From Mycolicibacterium moriokaense (GTDB lineage: Bacteria; Actinomycetota; Actinomycetes; Mycobacteriales; Mycobacteriaceae): a stretch of DNA of 64,000 bases. The notes under the pieces were generated by a model that searched no databases, was not told the origin of the DNA, and saw nothing but the letters and a program-made list of their open reading frames with translations. Shown here one piece after another: positions 6,802 through 17,994 of this stretch. Every line of letters starts with the position of its first letter. The first letter of the stretch is position 1. A program made the position numbers and the translations under genes. The stretch is taken from the NCBI RefSeq assembly GCF_003201655.1, contig NZ_QJJU01000015.1:1-64000 (forward strand), read 5' to 3'.

Positions 6802-8366
6802 TGACGGCAACCTGGTGGTCGCACGCGCTCTTCTACCAGACCTATCCGCGGTCCTTCATGGACAGCAACGGCGACGGCGTCGGCGATCTCGACGGGGTCA
6901 CCGCCAAGCTGGACTACCTCGCGGCGTTGGGCGTCGACGCGATCTGGCTCAACCCGGTGATGGTCTCGCCCATGGCCGACAACGGCTACGACGTTGCCGA
7001 TCCCCGCGACGTCGACCCGTTGTTCGGCGGGATCGAGGCGCTGGACCGGCTGACGGACGCCGCTCACCGCTTGCGCATCAAGGTGACGATGGACCTGGTG
7101 CCCAACCACACCAGCTCTGCGCACCCCTGGTTCCAGGCGGCGCTGGCCGCCAGCCCCGGCAGCGACCAGCGTGAGCGCTACATCTTTCGCGACGGCACCG
7201 GCCCCGGCGGCATTCATCCCCCGAACAACTGGGTGTCGATCTTCGGCGGCCCCGCATGGACCCGGGTTGTCGAGGCTGACGGCAACCCCGGCCAGTGGTA
7301 TCTCCACCTGTTCGACGCCGAGCAGCCGGACCTGAACTGGGACAACCCCGAGGTGTTCGAGGACCTCGAGAAGACGCTGCGGTTCTGGCTGGAGCGCGGC
7401 ATCGACGGGTTCCGGATCGACGTCGCGCACGGCATGGCCAAGCCGCCGGGGCTGCCCGATATGGAGGTCATCAGGGCCGAGGTGCTGCTGGCCGATATGG
7501 ATGACGACCCACGGTTCAACAACGACGGCGTGCACGAGATCCACCGACAGATTCGCAGGCTGTTCGACGACTACCCGGACGCCGTCGCGATCGGCGAGGT
7601 CTGGGTGTACGACAACGAACAATTCTCCCGGTATGTCCGGCCCGACGAGCTGCACCTCGGCTTCAACTTCCGGCTGTTGCGGGCGGATTTCGACGCCACC
7701 GACATCCGCGGAGCCATCGAGAACTCCTTGGCCGCCGCGGAAATGGTGGGCGCAACACCCACCTGGACGCTGGCCAATCACGACGTCGACCGCGAGCCGA
7801 CGCGCTACGGCGGCGGTCCCGTCGGCCTGGCTCGCGCGCGTGCGATGGCGCAGGTGATGCTCGCGCTGCCAGGGGCGGTGTTCGTCTACAACGGCGAGGA
7901 GCTCGGACTTCCGAACGTCGACCTGCCCGACGAGGCACTGCGGGACCCGGTGTGGGAACGATCTGGACACACCAGGCGAGGACGCGACGCCAGCCGTGTG
8001 CCGATTCCGTGGGAGGGCGACGCTCCCCCCTTCGGATTCTCCGACAACCCTGACACCTGGCTGCCGCTTCCTCCCGAGTGGGCGACGTTGACGGTTGACA
8101 AGCAGATCGCCGACTCCGAGTCGACGCTGTCGTTCTTCCGCCGGGCGATCGAATTGCGCCGCGACCGACCAGAATTCGACGGCCTGGCAGTCGAATGGCT
8201 CGACTCGCCTGCCGGCGGTCTGGCGTTCCGGCTCAGTAGCGGCTTGGTGTGCGTTCTGAACGCCGGCCGCCGTGCGATGGCCCTGCCTGACGGCGAGCTG
8301 CTGCTGGCGAGCGGCGCACTGGTCGACGGCAAGCTGTCGCCGAACACCGCCGCCTGGCTGGTCTAG
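6801..8366 (+). CDS. aglA: Alpha-glucosidase / GH13 glycoside hydrolase
   Basis: A 521-residue (beta/alpha)8-barrel enzyme of the GH13 oligo-alpha-glucosidase type, homologous to Rv2471. The catalytic triad is present: nucleophile D207 (FRIDVAH), acid/base E266 (IGEVW) and D328 (NHDVD). The N-terminus (YQTYPRSFMDSNGDGVGD) carries the family calcium-site loop. It should hydrolyse alpha-linked glucose from maltose, isomaltose or similar oligosaccharides in the cytosol. The ATG overlaps the glbO stop by one base, so translation is likely coupled. The C-terminal beta domain is complete. Confidence 0.93.
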   Translation: MTATWWSHALFYQTYPRSFMDSNGDGVGDLDGVTAKLDYLAALGVDAIWLNPVMVSPMADNGYDVADPRDVDPLFGGIEALDRLTDAAHRLRIKVTMDLVPNHTSSAHPWFQAALAASPGSDQRERYIFRDGTGPGGIHPPNNWVSIFGGPAWTRVVEADGNPGQWYLHLFDAEQPDLNWDNPEVFEDLEKTLRFWLERGIDGFRIDVAHGMAKPPGLPDMEVIRAEVLLADMDDDPRFNNDGVHEIHRQIRRLFDDYPDAVAIGEVWVYDNEQFSRYVRPDELHLGFNFRLLRADFDATDIRGAIENSLAAAEMVGATPTWTLANHDVDREPTRYGGGPVGLARARAMAQVMLALPGAVFVYNGEELGLPNVDLPDEALRDPVWERSGHTRRGRDASRVPIPWEGDAPPFGFSDNPDTWLPLPPEWATLTVDKQIADSESTLSFFRRAIELRRDRPEFDGLAVEWLDSPAGGLAFRLSSGLVCVLNAGRRAMALPDGELLLASGALVDGKLSPNTAAWLV

Positions 8367-8464
8367 CGAAAACGGGCGAACCGGTCACGGTGCTATCTCG
8401 ACGCAGTTGTAGGGTCCGTGAGGCGACGGCAGCTACGTAGAGTGTTTTCCGGTGGGAGCACGAG

Positions 8465-8701
8465 ATGAGCGGTCCGGATTCCGGCCAGTTGCGGGGACCC
8501 GACGACCAGCATGCGTCGGCGTTACTGCGCTACGCGTTGGCGCAATTGCCCGGTGAGGATCGCGCCGTGCTTCGTTACGCCTATTACGAACGCCGAACGA
8601 CAGCCCAGATCGCGTCCGACTTGGACATTTCCGAAGAGGCGGTGAAGTCGAGCCTGCACGGGACACTGCGGACACTGTGGCCGCTGTTGCGTGGGTCCTA
8701 G
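8465..8701 (+). CDS. Stand-alone sigma-70 region 4-like protein
   Basis: Only 78 residues, covering an ECF-type sigma region 4: LPGEDRAVLRYAYYERRTTAQIASDLDI is the helix-turn-helix lead-in and EEAVKSSLHGTLRTLW the recognition helix. No region 2 lies upstream: the 98 bases between aglA and this ORF cannot encode one. It may bind -35 elements or core polymerase as an accessory, or be a worn sigma factor. GGGAGC lies upstream of the ATG. It converges on an anti-sigma gene and the two stop codons share one CTAG (8698-8701). Confidence 0.75.
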   Translation: MSGPDSGQLRGPDDQHASALLRYALAQLPGEDRAVLRYAYYERRTTAQIASDLDISEEAVKSSLHGTLRTLWPLLRGS

Positions 8702-9447
8702 AGGGCGCGCTCCAGGAGCACGTTTCCGGTGTCCGCTGCGACGATTTCCACGGTGGCGATTTGGTCGATTGGCCTCGCCGTGCTGCCGGCGGGAGTGGCA
8801 TGCACGCCCTTGACCGCCATCCAGGTGGCCAGTTGGTCGTGACTGCCGTCGCGAGCGACGACCACCATCGCGAGCTTGTCGAGGGGTTGGTCCGCGGCGG
8901 AGGCCGCGGTGTTGGGCTCCTCCGGGTAGAGACAGTTCATGTCGATTTGGGTTCCCCACCCATGACTGCTCACTGCGACTGTAGCGGTCAGCTCGGTCTG
9001 TGCGACGCGCGTCATTGTGAGCGCGGATGCTTCGACCTTGGCTGGTACCGAAGTCGTTGCGCCCCAATGGAGTTGCACGCCAAAAACGACGCCGATCAGC
9101 ACTGCAGCGGCTGCCGCGGCGGCTGCACCCCATGTCATCAAACGTGCATTGCGGCGCCGGCGACTGACGGTGGCTACCAGTGATGACAACACGCGTGGGT
9201 CCAGCGGGGGCGCCTCGGATGCGGCGTCGCCGATTGCAGCGAACTCGTCAAGGGTCAGTTGTCCCAAAATCGCCGGCATGCCGCTGAGCTCGTCGACGGA
9301 TTGGCGGCAAGAGGGGCAGCCGCGCAGATGCGCCTCATACTCACCGCGGTCAGCGTCGGTCAACGACCCCAGCACGTAGGCCGCGTCCCACTCGGTGTAT
9401 TCGTCGCTGGCGCCTACCAGCGACGGGGCGCGGGGTGAACCGTCCAT
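8698..9447 (-). CDS. Anti-sigma factor with zinc-finger (ZAS) domain
   Basis: A 249-residue single-pass membrane protein. The cytosolic N-terminus has the ZAS motif H40-x3-C44-x2-C47 (AHLRGCPSC), which in the RskA/ChrR class clamps an ECF sigma factor. An Ala-rich membrane helix follows (about residues 108-128, after SRRRRNARL), then an extracytoplasmic RskA-like beta domain. The ATG at 9447 has GGGAGG just upstream. No full ECF sigma gene is adjacent; its closest candidate partner is the convergent region-4 protein, an arrangement unlike the usual sigma/anti-sigma operon. Confidence 0.85.
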   Translation of the reverse strand: MDGSPRAPSLVGASDEYTEWDAAYVLGSLTDADRGEYEAHLRGCPSCRQSVDELSGMPAILGQLTLDEFAAIGDAASEAPPLDPRVLSSLVATVSRRRRNARLMTWGAAAAAAAAVLIGVVFGVQLHWGATTSVPAKVEASALTMTRVAQTELTATVAVSSHGWGTQIDMNCLYPEEPNTAASAADQPLDKLAMVVVARDGSHDQLATWMAVKGVHATPAGSTARPIDQIATVEIVAADTGNVLLERAL

Positions 9448-9578
9448 AACCACCTCCCACCCGATACCACGAGGTAGACCCGCCTGTAGTTCACAGCCGC
9501 CTCCACCCAAAACGCCAGGTCACTCATATTAGCTGAGCGTTACGACCGCAACCAATCTGTGAGCGGCGACTGGCTGGT

Positions 9579-10256
9579 CTACCGCAAGACCAACGCGGGG
9601 TCGCCACGACGGCGGTACACCGAACCAAAGCGTGCATCGATGCGCAGCCAAGCAGGCAGCGCGCGCACCCGCACGATCTCGTCGGCCGCGACGGTTTCGG
9701 GGTCCAGCCCCGCCGCCGCCGACTGCGGCAGAAACCCCATTGCGGTCAACGCGAAAACGCAACGCATCGGGATGCCGATGCTGGTATCCCCCGAGCTGAC
9801 GGCAACGACCTCCTGATCCAGTAGGGACGCGGGCGGTCCGTGTGCGCTCGAGTGTTCCTTCGCCAGCGCGACGCCTCTCTGGGCAAGCTCGAGCACAGCG
9901 CGGGCGGGCACGTCGTCGAGGTGGACGAACCCGTTTTCCGGCGGCAGAGCCCCGCGCCACGCCGAGTCCATCGGAAATCCCGGCGAGACGTAGCCGCTGC
10001 GGTCCATTGCCGTCAGCCCTGCTGTGAGCGCGTCCGCGCCTGCGCACAGGTCCGCCGGCCGGATCCGTCCGCCGACTACCCGGCTGGCCAGCACGTCGAA
10101 ACCGGTTGTCACCCAGGCGACCACTAGGCCTCCCGCGCGCTCCCGCAGCCGCACGACGGCGGCGTCGTCGAGCCGCAACGCCCGCTCGGTGAACGTCACC
10201 AGATCCTCGCGGTGCGTGGCGTCGTCAAGCCAAATACCGCGTTCGGGTTGGGTCAT
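9579..10256 (-). CDS. Conserved hypothetical protein (Rv2474c family)
   Basis: A 225-residue soluble protein with no signal peptide or membrane helix. It matches the Rv2474c position and type, downstream of the thioesterase and gdh. I can identify no catalytic motif. The Arg-rich helices and acidic strands look like an ordinary cytosolic fold. The start overlaps the thioesterase stop by 4 bases (ATGA at 10253-10256), so it is the third gene of the gdh operon and may act in the same physiology. Function unknown. Confidence 0.85.
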   Translation of the reverse strand: MTQPERGIWLDDATHREDLVTFTERALRLDDAAVVRLRERAGGLVVAWVTTGFDVLASRVVGGRIRPADLCAGADALTAGLTAMDRSGYVSPGFPMDSAWRGALPPENGFVHLDDVPARAVLELAQRGVALAKEHSSAHGPPASLLDQEVVAVSSGDTSIGIPMRCVFALTAMGFLPQSAAAGLDPETVAADEIVRVRALPAWLRIDARFGSVYRRRGDPALVLR

Positions 10257-10666
10257 CGCATCCAGTGCTGCAGATAATCACGCTGCGCGGGCGAAAGCCG
10301 TTCGAGCCGTTGCGCCTTGATGTGGACGGTGGCCAACTGCGTCTCGGCGATCACCGACGGCTTGGTATCCGGCGTTGCGTGCGCAGGTCGCACCTCGTAT
10401 CCGATGGTGAAGTCGACGGCGCGCACCCGCTTGGACCACATCGTCACCTGCAGCGGCGAGTCCACCAGCCGCAACTGACCCTTGTAGGCGATGTTGACCT
10501 CGGCGATAAGCAGACCGATCGTCCTGATGTTCGCACCGAATGGTTCACGCAGAAAAGGGATTCTGGCCTCTTCGAGGATGGTGACCATCGTGGCATGGTT
10601 GATGTGCTGATACATGTCGATGTCCGACCAGCGCACGTGCACCGGCGCGACAAATCCTGTTGTCAT
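10253..10666 (-). CDS. Acyl-CoA thioesterase, 4HBT/hotdog fold (Rv2475c family)
   Basis: A 137-residue single hotdog-domain protein. Asp17 within SDIDMYQHINHA is the position of the catalytic Asp of 4-hydroxybenzoyl-CoA thioesterase-type enzymes. The natural acyl-CoA is unknown. The ATG overlaps the gdh stop by 4 bases (10663-10666) and the stop overlaps the next gene by 4, so gdh, this gene and the Rv2474c homologue form one coupled operon. Confidence 0.92.
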   Translation of the reverse strand: MTTGFVAPVHVRWSDIDMYQHINHATMVTILEEARIPFLREPFGANIRTIGLLIAEVNIAYKGQLRLVDSPLQVTMWSKRVRAVDFTIGYEVRPAHATPDTKPSVIAETQLATVHIKAQRLERLSPAQRDYLQHWMR

Positions 10667-13600
10667 CCGGTTTGTCCTGTTCCACTGGTTCGCGTCATGC
10701 TGCGGATCTGCCGCGCCGCCACCGACAGTGTCGCCAAGTCGAGTTCGCCGCTGTCGTATATCTCGGTCAGCGTCCGCTGGGCCCGGCTGACGCGGGAACT
10801 GTTCGTCGTCTCCCACTCGGCGATCTTCTCCTCGCCGCTCTCGTCCGGTTCACCAACGGCCAGCACGTCGAAGCACAACGCCCGCAGCGAACCGTAGATA
10901 TCGTCGCGAATCGCCAAGCGGGCCAACGAATGCCAGCGATCGTCGCGAACGAGGCGGGACACCGCCGTCAACAGGTTGTCGGTGCCGAGGCGGTCCATCA
11001 ACGCGAAGTATGTGTCGGCGACTTCGGCCGGATCACGGTCGACGATATCGGCGATGTCGATCACGTCGAGCAGGCTGTACTGGTACAGCCCGGTCGTCAC
11101 CATGTACGCCAGGTCGTGCGAGACGCCCTGTGCGCTGTACTCACGTGCTTCCTTCTCGACGATGGCTTTGTCGTCGCCGCGCAGCCATTCCGACATGCGC
11201 GGGGTCAGAATGCGAACCTTCTCCGCGAACCGGTTGATCTCGGCGCCCACGGCAAGCGGCTGCGGACGGTAGTTGAGCAGCCAGCGGCCCGCGCGGTCAA
11301 TGAGCCTGCGCAGGTCAAGGGTCATCCGATCCGAGACCGCGACTGAAACATCGGCGGCGCGAATCTGACGCCAGACTTCGCCGATTCGGAATATCGCGTT
11401 GGTCGCTACATAACTGCGCACCGCGTCGACGGGCCCGACACCGACGTCTTCGGAGATCCGGTAGGCGTAGCTGATCCCGCTGGTGTCGACGAGGTCGTTG
11501 ACCAGCATTGTCGTGACGATCTCCCGGCGCAGCTGATGATGACGGATCTCGCTGGCGAACTCGTCACGCAGGTTGGACGGGAAGTACCACGGCAGCCGGG
11601 AGGCGAACACCTCCTGGTCGGGCAGGTCGCTGGCGAGCAGTTCGTGCTTCAAATTCAGCTTGACGTGAGCCATCATCGTCGCGAGTTCTGGTGATGTCAG
11701 CCCGATTCCGGCGTCGGTTCGGCGCCGAATCTCCTTCTCCGATGGCAGCGCCTCGAGCTCGCGATTGAGGCCATGATCCTTGACGAAATCCTTGATCATG
11801 CGGGCATGCACCGGCAGCAGGCTGGCGGCGTTGGCGCGGCTGGTACCCATCAGATCGTTTTGATCCTCGTTGTCGACGAGCACCAGCGTGCCGACCTCGT
11901 CGGTCATCGACACCAGCAGCGCGGTCCGGTCCTCGGCCCTGACCTTGCCCGCGGTGACCAGCGAGTCGATGAGGATCTTGATGTTGACCTCGTGGTCGGA
12001 GCAGTCGACACCGGCCGAGTTGTCCAGTGCGTCGGTATTGACTCGGCCGCCGGCCAAGTCGAACTCGATACGGCCCAGCTGCGTCAAACCGAGGTTGCCA
12101 CCTTCACCGATCACCTTGGCGCGCACCTGGTTTCCGTTCACGCGGACCGCGTCGTTGGCGCGGTCACCGACGTCGGCGTCCGATTCCGTCTCCGCCTTGA
12201 CGTAGGTGCCGATACCTCCGTTGAACAACAGATCGGCTGGCGCCTTCAGGATCGCTTTCATCAGGTTGGGCGGCGTCATCTCGTCGACACCGTCCTCGAT
12301 GCCGAGGGCGGCCCTGGCCTGCGGCGTGATCGGGATGGACTTCTGTTCGCGGCTGTACACCCCGCCGCCCTGGCTAATCAGCGATTTGTCGTAGTCTTCC
12401 CAGCTGGACCGCGGCAGGTCGAACATCCGCCGACGCTCATCCCACGATCTCGCCGCGTCGGGATTGGGGTCGATGAAGATGTGTCGATGGTCGAACGCGG
12501 CCAACAATCGGATGTGTTTGGACAGCAACATGCCGTTGCCGAATACGTCGCCGCTCATGTCGCCGACGCCGACCACGGTGAAGTCCTCGGTTTGGGTGTC
12601 GACGCCCATCTCGCGGAAGTGGCGTTTGACGGACTCCCACGCACCCTTGGCGGTGATGCCCATCGCCTTGTGGTCGTAACCGACCGAACCGCCCGAGGCG
12701 AACGCATCGCCGAGCCAGAAGCCGTATGACGCGGCGACTTCGTTCGCGATATCGGAGAACGTTGCGGTGCCCTTGTCCGCCGCCACGACGAGATAGGCGT
12801 CGTCGCCGTCGCGGCGAATCACATCTGGCGGGGTGACGACGTTGCCGGTGGCCTTGTCGACATTGTCTGTGAGGTCCAGCAGCCCGGCGATGAACAGCTT
12901 GTAGCAAGCCACACCCTCGTTGCGTTGGGCGTCGCGATCTGCGGCGGCATCGCCAGTGGCGGCCGGTGGCGCCTTGACGACGAAGCCGCCCTTGGCTCCG
13001 ACCGGGACGATCACCGCGTTCTTCACGGCCTGCGCCTTGACGAGGCCAAGGATCTCGGTGCGGAAATCCTCGCGACGGTCCGACCAGCGCAGGCCGCCGC
13101 GCGCGACGTGCCCGAACCGCAGGTGCACGCCCTCCACTCGCGGCGAGTAGACGAAGATCTCGAACTTTGGCCGAGGCAATGGCACTTCGTCGATCAGGGC
13201 GGGGTTGAGCTTGACCGACAGCACGTTCTGGTGACGCGCTGAATCCGGGCTGCTGACAAAGTAATTGGTCCGCAGCGTGGCCTGGATCATCGATGCGAAC
13301 GCCCGCAGCACGCGATCGGTGTCGAGGCTGACCAGCGCGTCGATGTCTGCCGCAACAGCGGCAGCGGCCGTCTGCGCGTCGCGGCGCCGCTCTTCATCTG
13401 AGGGCTTCGGATCGAATAACGCCTGGAACAGCTCGACGAGCGAGCGCGCGGTGCCCGCGTTGTCGTTGACCACCGTTTCGATGAGGGACTGACTGTACGG
13501 AAAACCCGCCTGCCGCAGGTATTTCGCATACGTGCGCAGCACGACCACCTGATTCCAGGTCAGGCCAGCCCGCAACACCAGCTCGTTGAACCGGTCGATT

Positions 13601-15519
13601 TCCATTCGACCGTGCCAGATCGCGGTGACCGCGTCGGCGAACCGCTGGGCCATCGACACGCGTTCGGGGCCCGCAGGCGGCGTCGGGATGTTGGGGTGCG
13701 GCGAGATTTTGAACTGGTAGATCCAGACCGGCAATCCGTCGGGGCGGGTCACTGTGAACGGGCGCTCCTCGAGCACCACGACGCCCATGGACTGCAGCAT
13801 CGGCAGCAGCTGACTCAGTGACGCCGACCGCCCACCGAGGTACCAGGTGAGCTGGGCGATGTTGTCGGGACCGCGGTCACCGAGCACCAGTTTGACCGAA
13901 TTATCCTGCAGCTCTTCGATGATCGCGATGTCTTTGATCGCGTCCATCGGCGCAAAGGCCTGCTTGTAGACCTCCGGGAAGGCCGACGAGTAGTGCTCGG
14001 CCACGGCCTGGCTGATCGAGCCGGTCTTCACCGCACCCATCAGCCGGTCACCCCATGTCCTGGCGGCCTCGGTGAGCAGGTCCTGGATTCGGGCCTCGTT
14101 TTCGAGCGAGACGTCGACGTCCTGTTGCCGGGAACCTTCGGGTAGCCGAACCGTGAAATGTACTACTGCCCAAGGTGATTCGCTGACTCGCGCGGCGTAG
14201 TCGATGCTCACGCCGCCCAGCTCGCGGACCAGGATGTCCTGCATCTCCAGCCGCACCGCGGTGGTGTACCGGTCACGGGGGAGATACACCAGGCACGACA
14301 CGAAGTGAGCGAGTTGATCGGCGCGCATGAACAACAGCGTCCGGCGGCGCGAACCGAGGTCGACGACCGCCATCGCCATGTCCAGCAGCTGTTTGGCAGA
14401 AAGCGCGAAGAGCTCAGAACGCGGGATCGTTTGGATGATGTCAAGCAGCAGCTGGCCGGGATGGCTGGGATCGCGGTGCGCCATCGCGAGCGCGTCATTT
14501 ACGCGTCGTGAAATCAGCGGGATCTCAAGAACATTGGCGTTCATGGCGGCCACCGTGAACAATCCGACGAAGCGATGCTCGATCGCCGTTCCGCCGGCGC
14601 GCTCACGGACCACCACGATGTACGGGTAGGCGCCGTAGCGCAGGAAGCTGGGCATAGTGGCCTGCGCCAGCACCAGCAGATCGTCGCTATCCGTGAGTTG
14701 CGGCAGCACATCACTGCGCAGTCGCAGCACACCGAGACGACTGGATGGATCGACCGAGGCCTGGCCGTCACGGACCTGGCAGCGCTGGTAGCCCAGCAGC
14801 ACGAAGTGTCCGTCGGCCAGCCAACGCAACAGCGCCGCGACGTCCTTGCGGTCCGAGCCGGGGAACCGGCCTTCGTGATCGGAGTCGAGTTCGGCCGCCA
14901 GGCTGCGCAGCATGGCCGCCATCGACGTCGAGTCCAAAGCCACCTGACGGGCGTCGGCCAGCACGCTGGGCAGCAGGCGCTTGACCTCCTCCAACGCCTT
15001 TGGGTCGGCCGATTCGGCCAGCTGGACGTGGATCCACGTCTCGTCGATGCCGTCACCAAACTGGGCGTCCGACGCCGGCTCGATATCCAGCAGGTCCCCG
15101 CTTGGTCCGCGTCGCACCCGGAACACCGGGTTCATGATGGCCTTGTAGGCCACCCCGAGCCGGTGCAGCAGCACTGTCACGGAATCCATCAGCATCGACG
15201 CGTTGTCGGTGACGATTTGCAGGGCGGGGCCGAATCCCGCCGGGTCGTCCTCGGCATAGGTGGCAACTCGAGTGTCGCCGAAGGACCGGTGCTGACCGAG
15301 CCGGTAGTGAGCGTTGACCAGGACAGGCGACGTCAACCTGCCCAACGCGGTCCGGTCCACCGGAGCAGTCACCGCCGAGTCGGCGCCGGGCGCGTCACCG
15401 TGAGGGCCGCGATAGGTCACCATGTACGCCCGCGCCAACCTGGCGATCTTGTCCTGGCTCAGCGGCGGCGAGGCGGTAGATCCGTCGACACCTGTCCCGG
15501 CCGCAGGATTGACCTCCAT
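10663..15519 (-). CDS. gdh: NAD-specific glutamate dehydrogenase, large (L180) class
   Basis: A 1618-residue enzyme, close to the 1624 aa of M. tuberculosis Rv2476c. It interconverts glutamate and 2-oxoglutarate with NAD, mainly as a catabolic glutamate dehydrogenase. The first about 700 residues are ACT-like and helical regulatory parts. The catalytic core has GGLRWSDR, then the KGGFVVK substrate-lysine segment, GIGDMSGDVFGNGM for dinucleotide binding, and VIGEGGNLG. A long helical C-terminal domain follows. In mycobacteria the activity is inhibited by the FHA protein GarA under PknG control. The ATG has TAGGAGAG upstream. Complete. Confidence 0.97.
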   Translation of the reverse strand: MEVNPAAGTGVDGSTASPPLSQDKIARLARAYMVTYRGPHGDAPGADSAVTAPVDRTALGRLTSPVLVNAHYRLGQHRSFGDTRVATYAEDDPAGFGPALQIVTDNASMLMDSVTVLLHRLGVAYKAIMNPVFRVRRGPSGDLLDIEPASDAQFGDGIDETWIHVQLAESADPKALEEVKRLLPSVLADARQVALDSTSMAAMLRSLAAELDSDHEGRFPGSDRKDVAALLRWLADGHFVLLGYQRCQVRDGQASVDPSSRLGVLRLRSDVLPQLTDSDDLLVLAQATMPSFLRYGAYPYIVVVRERAGGTAIEHRFVGLFTVAAMNANVLEIPLISRRVNDALAMAHRDPSHPGQLLLDIIQTIPRSELFALSAKQLLDMAMAVVDLGSRRRTLLFMRADQLAHFVSCLVYLPRDRYTTAVRLEMQDILVRELGGVSIDYAARVSESPWAVVHFTVRLPEGSRQQDVDVSLENEARIQDLLTEAARTWGDRLMGAVKTGSISQAVAEHYSSAFPEVYKQAFAPMDAIKDIAIIEELQDNSVKLVLGDRGPDNIAQLTWYLGGRSASLSQLLPMLQSMGVVVLEERPFTVTRPDGLPVWIYQFKISPHPNIPTPPAGPERVSMAQRFADAVTAIWHGRMEIDRFNELVLRAGLTWNQVVVLRTYAKYLRQAGFPYSQSLIETVVNDNAGTARSLVELFQALFDPKPSDEERRRDAQTAAAAVAADIDALVSLDTDRVLRAFASMIQATLRTNYFVSSPDSARHQNVLSVKLNPALIDEVPLPRPKFEIFVYSPRVEGVHLRFGHVARGGLRWSDRREDFRTEILGLVKAQAVKNAVIVPVGAKGGFVVKAPPAATGDAAADRDAQRNEGVACYKLFIAGLLDLTDNVDKATGNVVTPPDVIRRDGDDAYLVVAADKGTATFSDIANEVAASYGFWLGDAFASGGSVGYDHKAMGITAKGAWESVKRHFREMGVDTQTEDFTVVGVGDMSGDVFGNGMLLSKHIRLLAAFDHRHIFIDPNPDAARSWDERRRMFDLPRSSWEDYDKSLISQGGGVYSREQKSIPITPQARAALGIEDGVDEMTPPNLMKAILKAPADLLFNGGIGTYVKAETESDADVGDRANDAVRVNGNQVRAKVIGEGGNLGLTQLGRIEFDLAGGRVNTDALDNSAGVDCSDHEVNIKILIDSLVTAGKVRAEDRTALLVSMTDEVGTLVLVDNEDQNDLMGTSRANAASLLPVHARMIKDFVKDHGLNRELEALPSEKEIRRRTDAGIGLTSPELATMMAHVKLNLKHELLASDLPDQEVFASRLPWYFPSNLRDEFASEIRHHQLRREIVTTMLVNDLVDTSGISYAYRISEDVGVGPVDAVRSYVATNAIFRIGEVWRQIRAADVSVAVSDRMTLDLRRLIDRAGRWLLNYRPQPLAVGAEINRFAEKVRILTPRMSEWLRGDDKAIVEKEAREYSAQGVSHDLAYMVTTGLYQYSLLDVIDIADIVDRDPAEVADTYFALMDRLGTDNLLTAVSRLVRDDRWHSLARLAIRDDIYGSLRALCFDVLAVGEPDESGEEKIAEWETTNSSRVSRAQRTLTEIYDSGELDLATLSVAARQIRSMTRTSGTGQTG

Positions 15520-15572
15520 CGCACCGCTCTCCTACTCACGCTGGCGTGCCGGCGCTGGCCCGCCCATCGACA

Positions 15573-17246
<1,674 letters not shown>

Positions 17247-17350
17247 GCCGTGGTGTTGCCTTTCCGAAGGAATGCGAGTCTTTGGTGTTGCCCGCGACCA
17301 TGGTAGGCGTGGCCTGGGTCGGCGGTGCCGACGGAGCTACCCCGAGGCGG

Positions 17351-17842
17351 CTACGCGGACAGAGGTAGCGCCTTTCCGCCGACGGCCGAGTCGTCGCCAG
17401 ATGCTTCTTCGTGGTCGGACGCCTTCTCGTCGGTTTCGGCCTCGACCAAGGGCTCGTCCGCCGACGTGGCGGCGTCCCTGCCAGTGCCCGTCTTCTCAAT
17501 AATGCGCACGATCGATCGCGACAGATCTGGCCCGACGGACGTCGCGCGCATCTCCAACGACGAGCGGCGATTCCCGTCGCGATCCTCGTATTCGCTGGTG
17601 TAGACGTGTCCCACGACGATCACGGGGTCGCCCTTGCGCAACGCCGCACCGACGCCAGTGACCAGCCTGCCCCAGCAGTTGACGGTGACGAACAGCGAAT
17701 TGCCGGCCTCCCAGGTGCCGTCGGCCGTGCGGCGGCGCGAGTTGCTGGCAACGCGGAATTTGATGACCTCCTGGTCCCCCACCCTGCGACCGTGTGGGTC
17801 GTTGACGATATTGCCGATGACGGTGATGGACGTCTCAAACAT
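17351..17842 (-). CDS. ssbB: Single-stranded DNA-binding protein paralogue
   Basis: A 163-residue protein with one OB-fold (residues 1-110): FETSITVIGNIV, FRVASNSRRR, LFVTVNCWGRLV and the DPVIVVGHVYTSEYEDRDGN hairpin. The C-terminal third is acidic and flexible but lacks the usual DDDIPF-type tip, ending instead in ALPLSA. This matches the second mycobacterial SSB (Rv2478c) rather than the replication SSB beside rpsF. The SSB-partner tail is therefore missing, suggesting a specialised repair or recombination role. A perfect 16-bp palindrome lies just upstream. Confidence 0.93.
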   Translation of the reverse strand: MFETSITVIGNIVNDPHGRRVGDQEVIKFRVASNSRRRTADGTWEAGNSLFVTVNCWGRLVTGVGAALRKGDPVIVVGHVYTSEYEDRDGNRRSSLEMRATSVGPDLSRSIVRIIEKTGTGRDAATSADEPLVEAETDEKASDHEEASGDDSAVGGKALPLSA

Positions 17843-17869
17843 TGCTAATTCCTCTCGTTTGACCTGACT

Positions 17870-17885
17870 GCGACGCGCGTCGCAC
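17870..17885. promoter_or_regulatory. Perfect 16-bp palindrome upstream of ssbB
   Basis: TGCGACGCGCGTCGCA reads the same on both strands and ends 28 bases before the ssbB ATG, a position suited to an operator. It also lies 110 bases from the divergent allophanate hydrolase gene. It does not resemble the mycobacterial LexA box. Confidence 0.5.
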
Positions 17886-17981
17886 AGCCATTGACCGCCG
17901 CGGCGCAGACATCGCGGCCCGACCGCCCGCCTAACCCCGCGGCGGCTGTGGATGAACTCAGCACTGTGGATAGTTGGCCCT

Positions 17982-17987
17982 TAGGTT
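17982..17987 (+). promoter_or_regulatory. Probable -10 box for leaderless allophanate hydrolase mRNA
   Basis: TAGGTT fits TANNNT and ends 7 bases before the ATG at 17995. No Shine-Dalgarno is present. Confidence 0.45.
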
Positions 17988-17994
17988 GATCGGC

